A DNA stretch of 64,000 bases, taken from NCBI RefSeq assembly GCF_001039355.2, contig NW_019776018.1, positions 41,769 through 105,768 on the forward strand, in the 5' to 3' direction. The stretch comes from Lingula anatina (lineage: Eukaryota; Brachiopoda; Lingulata; Lingulida; Lingulidae). Both the position numbers and the translations under genes were made by a program. Under the pieces are notes generated by a model, which did no database searches, was not told the origin of the DNA, and saw nothing but the letters and a program-made list of their open reading frames with translations. Below are positions 56,879 through 64,000 of this stretch, in pieces; positions within the stretch are counted from its first letter, which is position 1; the number at the start of each line of letters is the position of its first letter.

Positions 56879-59114
56879 ATCAGTCCGCAATCTTTGACTG
56901 CCCACGACTTTACCTATGCCAACCTTGATTTCGTACGTTCTTAGTGTAGAATTCACAAAGTCTCTTCATGGCCAAAATCAGACCTGCTGTATGTGAATCA
57001 GGCACAACTTTTATCTATGCAGTATTCTCGTCTTCATACACACGTTAATGTAGTTGATATCTTCAATGAAAAATCTTTATTTTTGTTTACGAGACCGTCG
57101 TTTATTTATCATACAAATCATCATGCTAATCACCTGCTTACACAGTGTATATCACCTGACAGTTAAATGGTTTCAGTGTAATTGATTTGTAGAGACTTTT
57201 TTCCGCAATGCGATTCACTGATTTAACGTCAAAGGAGACGGTTACATCGGTTTATATTGTGATTGAAATTTAAGATTCCCAAAATAAATATTAAATGCAC
57301 GAAATTTTTGTTGTGATCTTTTACATCTTTATTGCATCAGCGTGTTTTATTTCCATGTTCTTTGTAACAATCGGTGCTTTAGGTGTTCTATAATATATGC
57401 TTGCATTGTCAGTGGAAATTTACTATGCAAAAAATCCGTATCTTTTAAGTTAATTAAATATAATAAGGTACATGTAGTATGATAACATTAAATAATTCTC
57501 GAAGTTGGAAGCTCAAAACCTTTTTTAACCAAGATTATGACAACAAAACTGACGACTAATATGAAATATGGATTTTTCTTCACTGTTTTACTAAACTACA
57601 ACGAATTCTCATTGAAGATTAAAAATCTAAAAAACTGAGATGATTAAAATATGCGATATGGAAAGCAACTTCTTAGACTAATGATACTTGTATTAAAGAC
57701 GATTTTCATGACATTTCAAGGTAAAATGAAGAAATGAGCTCGTTAGATTTTCTCAACTTAGAGCACTTGAAAAAGCGGTGAATACTTAAAAGTATGCATA
57801 TATCGATGCAAAGAGAACGCGTATATCGCTAGATATTATATTAATTTCGCGTACAAATAAGAGAATTGTTAGCAAAACTACAGTGTATTTTCAGTTTTAA
57901 GAACTCGGAACACTAGGAGTCGGGGAGAGTTTTGATTAAGATCGGCATGTTGGGTGAAAAAGGGCCCCTAAATCTCTTGAGACTCCCTACGAAAATGGGA
58001 GGGTTGATAGTTGATAACTGGTAGTTGATTTTATAAGTTTGTTATGAGGAAGGAAGACAAAACTCACAATTTTGGGAATTATATATTTTAAATTTTAGGG
58101 AGTATATATTTTGAAACTCCAGCAGAAAAGAGGTAGTTCTTTTCATTAATCTATCTCTCAACGTTCCACGATCTTTATTCTTTATTCCCCTATCACTACC
58201 GAGAAGCTAGTTGTATCCGCGGTTTATAGCTGAAGCTTTTTAGCCTTCATAAAAGTTTACATTGTTTCTTAAAAATGTAAGCGTGTTCTTTGCACCTATC
58301 GATCGTCCGTCACAATATATTAACATGGGTGGGGTCTACTTACTCCCAGAAAACATCATCAACTACTATATACGTGTTAAATCTGCCATTCTGTTAACTA
58401 CCTTGTAACGCATTCCAAAGTCAACGAAATGAATGCAAAACTATCATTAATTACCGCTACGTCAATTAGCTTTTGGAGACCACCACCGTGAAGTTCTGAG
58501 CCAATCAAACTCGATAACAGTGCGTCACATCTGCGTTCTTCCCACCCCTCCAGCCGACACCGTGCAATCCACTTGATAATACTGGTTCTGGTGGTTACCT
58601 TTTGATCGACCAACGATGACATCTTCTAGATGCGCGTGTCCATTATGATGGTGCTCAGATAAGGGCGACATCGCATTTGACGGGGCCCGAGTCGAGGATA
58701 GTTAATGGAAAGAAGAGCTGAGACCCCCGGCAGTGTGTTGTAAACTGTTTGTTGGGTTACAAGAAGCGATCACATCGCCTCTTCTCGCTGCTGGCTTTTT
58801 CTTTCACCTGACCGCGCGCTGAAGGCAGACGATCACTGGCTACCGTGGCAGACGACACAAAACCACGCAGACGACCCTTGCACAGCGCTGGACATTAGTT
58901 ACACATTCCGCTTGCAGTAATTGCTGTTAACATGAGCTTTGATTTTGACTGGAAAAACAGAATATCAGAGATAATCGTGTAATTGAAACGCTGAAATTCA
59001 ACAATAGCGTCTCTATTTGCATTTGCGTATTTGAGAAAAGTCCAATCTGATCACTTAAAGAGGTCACTGAGAATACACAAATCACGGGAACGAAACGAGC
59101 AACCTCCAGTAAAA
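56879..59114. other. 3' UTR, then intergenic and presumed 5' flank of the nuclear receptor gene
   Basis: No coding region is supported. A G/C-richer stretch at about 58.5-58.9 kb differs from the A/T-rich surroundings and is a reasonable promoter area for the receptor gene. Only stray short open frames occur. Confidence 0.4.
57283..57288 (+). terminator. Polyadenylation signal of the chitin-binding protein gene
   Basis: AATAAA lies 405 nt after the TAA at 56876-56878, the first clear signal on this strand. Confidence 0.5.
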
Positions 59115-59118
59115 ATGG
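59115..59118 (+). CDS. Candidate first coding exon A of the nuclear receptor (ATG G)
   Basis: ATGG is followed directly by the strong donor GTAAGT at 59119. The single extra base gives phase 1, which is exactly what the DNA-binding exon at 62263 (starting AG AGC) needs, so the protein would begin [10 protein letters not shown]. An A at -3 and G at +4 fit a good start context. Confidence 0.5.
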
Positions 59119-62100
59119 GTAAGTTTTCTTATTTCACCTTATTTATAAAATAATATTTACTTTTTTTCAAACTTTTTTCAAAATCAGCACTTAATTTTAC
59201 CATTCGTATGCCATTACTAAAAATTATCTAAATAATAAAAACCTATTTGTCTTTACTAGAATAGTATTTTATAATATTTTTAAATTCACAAAAAAAATGC
59301 GAAAGGCGGTGATAAAAGTAAGGCGGAACTTAAAGCAGAAAAAAAGAGGTGCAGAAGAAAGACAATACATATCATCGACTATGCGAGGACATCTTAAATT
59401 TAGCTTTTCGACAATGGTTTTGATCGTCTTCAATTTAGTCCAAAGTAAGAAATTAACCATTTGGCAAAATTATTAGCTTTTTTGGTCTATTAAATAAACA
59501 TAATATTTCATCACGGGGCATGACAACAGACTGGCCTTGGATCATAGATCAGTAAAATTTTTGGCCTAAAACTTCAGCCTAATTTTCTGGCAAAATTACT
59601 TGTGTAAAACTGGTCGTTGATCTGGTCACTAAAAGGGATAATTTAAAATTGGGACTGGACATATAGTCAGTGTGCAGCTGGACGCTTGGCCCTACAACGT
59701 CAATTATCTTCAAAATCGTTATTACGCTTCATTTAGTTTTGCCAGGAAAATACTAGGACCAATGAAGCAACCCTTGTAAAATATTCAAAGTTGGTCATGA
59801 CAAATTTTTGAGAGTACGATCACAATATTGGAAAAAATTAGGGATAGTAGGCCTATAAAGCGAAAAACGTAATGATCATTGTAGTCTGATCTCACGACAT
59901 TGAAGTGATCAATCAAAATGCACCGTTTAAATTTTTTCACATAGATTTACTAGGCGAATATTAGGACCTACGAAACATACCGAGTCTCCTTGTATTGGGG
60001 ATATTTAAATTATGATCACAACATTTCAATAAAAAAGTGAGAGTATAAAGCCGCAGGCGTAGTGATCATTGAAGTCTGATCTCACGAAGGTGAAGTGATA
60101 AATCCGAGATAAGTCTCGTGTTGTGAGCAGACGACAGCTGGTGTAAGATAGTCTGCTATCACCTTTGACAGCGACGTGATCGTTTGGTGTGACGAGAGAA
60201 AGATAAATCTTGAAAGTCGGTTAGGACAGAGACATTTTTTATGTGCGCTCTTCAATACATCAATTTATTTATCTACATTTAAGAAAACCTTTCTTCCTAT
60301 CTTTGTCTTACTTAAAACCACCGTTTCGTCCTTGCAGAGGTGTTATGTTGAATGTAAATATCTGTAATAAAAGGTGACAGAAAATTATCCGAGTATTAAC
60401 TGAGGACAAGACGACAGCTTGAACCCTTTCTGAGACAAGGCGCGTGCAGAGTGACTCCAACGTTCTGCGATCGTATTGCTGGGCTCAAACTGTTCTTGGA
60501 GTCGCTTTTTCAGTTGAACATTGCTCTGAGAAAAGAGAAAATCGTTTCCAGATCAAAATCTTTTGTTGCACTGCCTTCCTGCGATTTATCACAAATAAGA
60601 ATTCTCAAGAGGTAATGTTTTATTGAAGAAAAAGGGAGGAAGGTAACCCACACGTGACATCTTCATGTTGGAAAGGTCGTAGAAAAGTCTTCTTTTATTC
60701 ATAATTCACTTTGCTAAAATTCGTTTCTTTGTTTATTGGGTTGACCACCACCTTCTCGTGCGATGGAATTAAAAAGTTCAGACACCGAGACATTGATATG
60801 TCTTTTATAAACAATGAAATTACCTCAGCATGAGCACAATGACTCCCATGCTTGCAAACTGTAGCCTATGAATATGCAATGATACTGAAAACAAGGGGTA
60901 AATACTGAAAACAAGGGGTATACACGTACTGTTAAAAACGAAGTCTATTTTCGTAGCTAATGCTGACCAATGTGACAAAAAATCTATATAACATTACACT
61001 ATACATTGCTGATAATTTTCATTGAAACTGTCAACCCCATTCCTGACAAAAAGTAACGAAAAACAGTTTTATTATATCGGAAGTTGTTGTAGAGTATCAA
61101 AAATCAACTGTAGGTCATATGCGGCACGCGAGCGACTGTCACCCCCACAGGAAACAAAAGGTGCCAGCAACAACCAAGTGGCTGATACCTGCATGGTTAA
61201 GNCCCCCCCCCCCCCCCCCCCTGTATTTAGTTCTCGACTAGACCATTGTTTGTCCAAGCCGTGCTAACAAAAGTTTAGCGAGCAGCCCGGTTGATGTTTG
61301 CACTACCGGACTAGTTTGTATGTCTGTTCCTTCACCAGCTGTTATGCGGTATTATGTCACTTTACTAGTAGAACAGCGACGGGAAAAGTAGGAAGAAGGG
61401 TTTTATAATTTCAAAATTCAACTCAAAGTAGGTTCGATCATGCGGTATCAAGATTTCTCAGGTAAGATTACAGGAATCGTAGTTTGTTTTCGTGTGCGTT
61501 TTACTTACTTCTGTGTTATTCCCAAATTGACGTTTAACTTTTTTCATCAATTTGGTGAGTGGTGCATTTGAAATTCCATAGAAACTAAAGGCTTCTTTTT
61601 TCAATTCTTTCGTCAAAACACCCCCCCAAAAAAAAGAACGCGTCTGCAGGTTTTAAAATTTCACAGATATTTTACGCGAAAAGATCGTCGATGCCTTGAA
61701 GTATAATAATACGCACGTTTCCTGATTTGTTTGGATTTTTTTTCTGTCTTTTTATTTCAATTAAACATCACAACTCGGCCCAGAGATAACTCACGTTCAT
61801 AAATACACAATGCAGGAAGATACTGAAATTCAAAATAATTGTTGCTCGGTCGGCTGGTCTTAATTGATAGGACGTGAAATAAGAAAACCTATCAGTTAGT
61901 ATCCGAAGTTATGAACCAGCTGAAATCTGTCTTCAGCCTTTTGCCCCATCGTCAATTAAAAATAGTATCGTTGCCATGCCTAAATATGACCTTTAACGAA
62001 TATTTATTATAAATAGCCGCTTGTTTAAATGCCGCAAAGAAACGATTATAGAAATTCAAAAGATATCAACTAATGCCGTTATTACCATAATATTTTTCTA

Positions 62101-62262
62101 AACACCTTTGGTTTGAAATACACTGGAGATCTTTATTAGTATAATTGTTAAATTTTTTAAGGAATTTGAGACAGTAAAGAAGGTATAGTAATCAGAGATT
62201 AAAAACGGTTTTTGGTATGAACACGCCAAAGATTTAATCATTTATTTATTTTCAATCCACAG
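59119..62262 (+). other. Intron and alternative-promoter region of the nuclear receptor gene
   Basis: This contains a direct duplication of about 190 bp (near 59735-59925 and 59935-60110, sharing AGTCTGATCTCACGA and AGTGAT), a 19-bp tandem duplication near 60890, a C20 run after 61202, and candidate exon B at 61440-61461. No other exon is visible. Confidence 0.5.
61440..61461 (+). CDS. Candidate alternative first coding exon B of the nuclear receptor
   Basis: ATG CGG TAT CAA GAT TTC TCA G is followed by GTAAGA. It also ends in phase 1, giving [16 protein letters not shown] when joined to the DNA-binding exon. An A stands at -3. Either this or exon A, or both under two promoters, could be real. 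Confidence 0.4.
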
Positions 62263-62499
62263 AGAGCCTCCATCGAAAGCCCGAAGTCTTGTGCTTGGTT
62301 TGCGGGGACAAGGCTTCAGGCAAGCACTACGGGGTACAAAGTTGTGACGGTTGTCGAGGCTTCTTTAAACGCAGCATCAGACGCAACCTGGAGTACGTAT
62401 GTAAGGAGAACGGGAACTGTGTGGTAGACGTGGCCAGGAGAAACCAGTGCCAAGCCTGCCGTTTTAGAAAATGTTTGGAAGTTAAAATGAACAAAGATG
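62263..62499 (+). CDS. Nuclear receptor DNA-binding-domain exon (NR2E type), gene continues past the window
   Basis: The exon lies between the acceptor CCACAG (ending 62262) and donor GATG|GTATGT. It encodes [18 protein letters not shown] and both zinc fingers of a nuclear receptor: finger 1 CLVC...CDGC with P-box CDGCR, the helix [10 protein letters not shown], finger 2 C...C...RRNQCQAC, then [13 protein letters not shown]. All eight zinc-binding cysteines are present. SGKHYGV, RSIRRN and MNKD are the hallmark phrases of the NR2E group (Tailless, PNR, Drosophila Hr51/Hr83). The CDGCR P-box and a short finger-2 spacer fit an Hr83-like member best, from memory. It would act in the nucleus as a transcription factor. 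The ligand-binding domain is not in the window. The phase-1 donor leads to exons beyond 64000. Confidence 0.9.
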
Positions 62500-64000
62500 G
62501 TATGTTATGTTATTTTGTGATAATTGCCTTTGAGAACTTCTAATTTAATTTTTTTTTTTTACATACAGGCCATCCTGTTTTAAGCTTGGAGTTAAAGAGT
62601 GACGTCGCTTTTTGAAGATTTTCCATATTCACATTTTTTATTTCAAATTTTCATTAACCAGATAACGCAGGATTTAATGTTAATAATTCCATTACATTTT
62701 TGCCAAAATCATTTTTAATAATAATAATAATACTATCTATTTTCAACCAAAGTAGGATCATACGTTTATTTAATTATGCACAGTAATACACTCATCTTTT
62801 AACATTAAACTGCCCTTCAATATTCTATTGTGGCAAACCATTGGTGAATCATTTCCAGTTTTCCTGCCAAGTAACTCACAATATATAACCGCACCGTGCC
62901 CCCTATTCTCACATCCCCGAAATCAGGTGATTCCAGTATTTCCCCCAAACACAACAATATTCATTTTGCGAAATAATTAACCTCTTTCAGTGATACATCA
63001 CAGGGTTCTATTAAACGGTTTTCAGAGCTTTTCAGTGGTTTTGAGCGGCTAAGCCTTTCACTAGGTGAGATAGATGTACAATTGTGATAACCCAAATAAG
63101 TGGGTGTGTCCAAAACTCCCCCAGATCAATTGCTGACCTGCGTCCGAGGTATCAGAGCGTGTAATCGACAAGATTCTTATCATAACTGCCCAAATTTTAT
63201 GTAATCAAGTGTAACTCGAGCGGGCAATGGACGCATTGTTGACCTCTCGAAACGCTGCTCCGGGCCATGTTGACTTTAACACCTTCCGACCAAGGTAGCG
63301 TCTTTGTCCGCGTAGCATCTCTGGTGTGAGAGGTCAGAAAATTAAGCGGCTATTGTGGTTCTACATCAGAGCTGTTACCTGATGTGTTGTTGTGTGTGTA
63401 TGCAGTTTGTACATACCTGTAATTAAGCACGTGTGCTTGACACGTTATTCTCGCCTCCTAGTTATCACCTGGCAGAAATGCGTGGCAATTATTTGAACGG
63501 GGAGGAGTAAATTTTGGCAATCATTTTACAGTTCTTTGCGTTCTTTAAATAAGCTTAATTAAACATTTAAACTGGAATTTTGACAGGCATAAACTGAACG
63601 GTGGAACTTCACGTTTTACGTATTTTAAATGAATTGAGATACAAAAGGTGAAACAGATTATAGAGACTGATGTAAAATTGATGCATTAATTATCCTTCAC
63701 TCAAGTTTGAAAAAAGGAAGATAAAAACATAAAGAAAGCAACTTTAACTAATAATCAAAACTCAAGTGACATCACATCGAATATATACCTTTCAATTGTA
63801 TATTTAACATACCTGAAGACCTTTTTAAATGATGTTTAATACATTCATTAGCGACATATGTTTTTTGAGCTATTTTCGTTTAAATCGTTATTGAGCCCAA
63901 GTCATTTGTAAATCGCATTTGCATTTTCAGATATCATTTTAATGTATTTTGGACATTAATTTGATATGTGTCCAGGAAAACGTACCTCTTTAAATGGGGG
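62500..64000 (+). other. Intron of the nuclear receptor gene, open at the window end
   Basis: No second exon is visible up to 64000. A short (AAT)n tract lies near 62718. Nothing else stands out. Confidence 0.5.

Noticed and set aside
55211-56956. Long antisense open frames opposite the chitin-binding exon
   Set aside because: They mirror the codon bias and Thr repeats of the + strand gene. No start, splice or domain support.

Overview
The window looks like a piece of a lophotrochozoan-type marine invertebrate genome, most likely a mollusc or close relative. That placement is an inference from gene content, not a species call. The sequence is AT-rich. Genes are split by GT-AG introns, and 3' ends carry AATAAA signals. 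Introns and intergenic DNA hold microsatellites, foldback MITEs, a MULE-type DNA transposon array and an LTR element remnant. One run of 39 N and several single N mark a draft assembly.

Layout. (1) 0.3-14.1 kb: two tandem + strand genes of the DTX3L/PARP9/PARP14 type. The first has a KH-like region, a macrodomain and a RING, then stops. The second (6 coding exons, about 1346 aa) has KH-like regions, a macrodomain, two RING-HC clusters and a complete Deltex C-terminal (DTC) domain in one polypeptide. (2) 14.1-31 kb: a transposon-rich gap with a perfect 250-bp Harbinger/Tourist-like foldback MITE, a second MITE-like element, three degenerate MULE copies, an LTR retroelement reduced to broken gag-protease, 160-bp and 60-bp tandem repeats, a 12-bp minisatellite, and a large inverted set of about 300-bp units. 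(3) 31-39.3 kb: a head-to-head pair of TPR genes whose repeat array best matches vertebrate TTC22 (recalled, not searched). The + strand member carries a C-terminal TIR domain. The - strand member has no TIR that I can find. The shared 1.6-kb promoter holds an exact NF-kappaB decamer, an ISRE/IRF core and a duplicated 155-160 bp segment. (4) 42.2-43.7 kb: an intronless-CDS secreted serpin with a predicted Arg-Ser reactive bond. (5) 48.2-56.9 kb: a secreted 1573-aa protein with an N-terminal beta-type region, 3 EGF modules and 16 chitin-binding (CBM14) modules joined by Thr-rich linkers. (6) 59-62.5 kb: the start of an NR2E-type nuclear receptor, with two candidate 4-nt and 22-nt first coding exons that both splice in phase to the DNA-binding-domain exon. 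The gene runs off the window.

How it may fit together. Sections 1 and 3 put a macrodomain/Deltex ubiquitin-ligase pair and a TIR-adaptor-like pair within 40 kb, each with IRF-like sites upstream. This resembles an interferon-type defence neighbourhood and is the best candidate here for an undescribed system. The serpin, chitin-binding protein and nuclear receptor look like ordinary neighbours. All exon structures were read by eye from splice signals and reading phase; no transcript data or searches were available.
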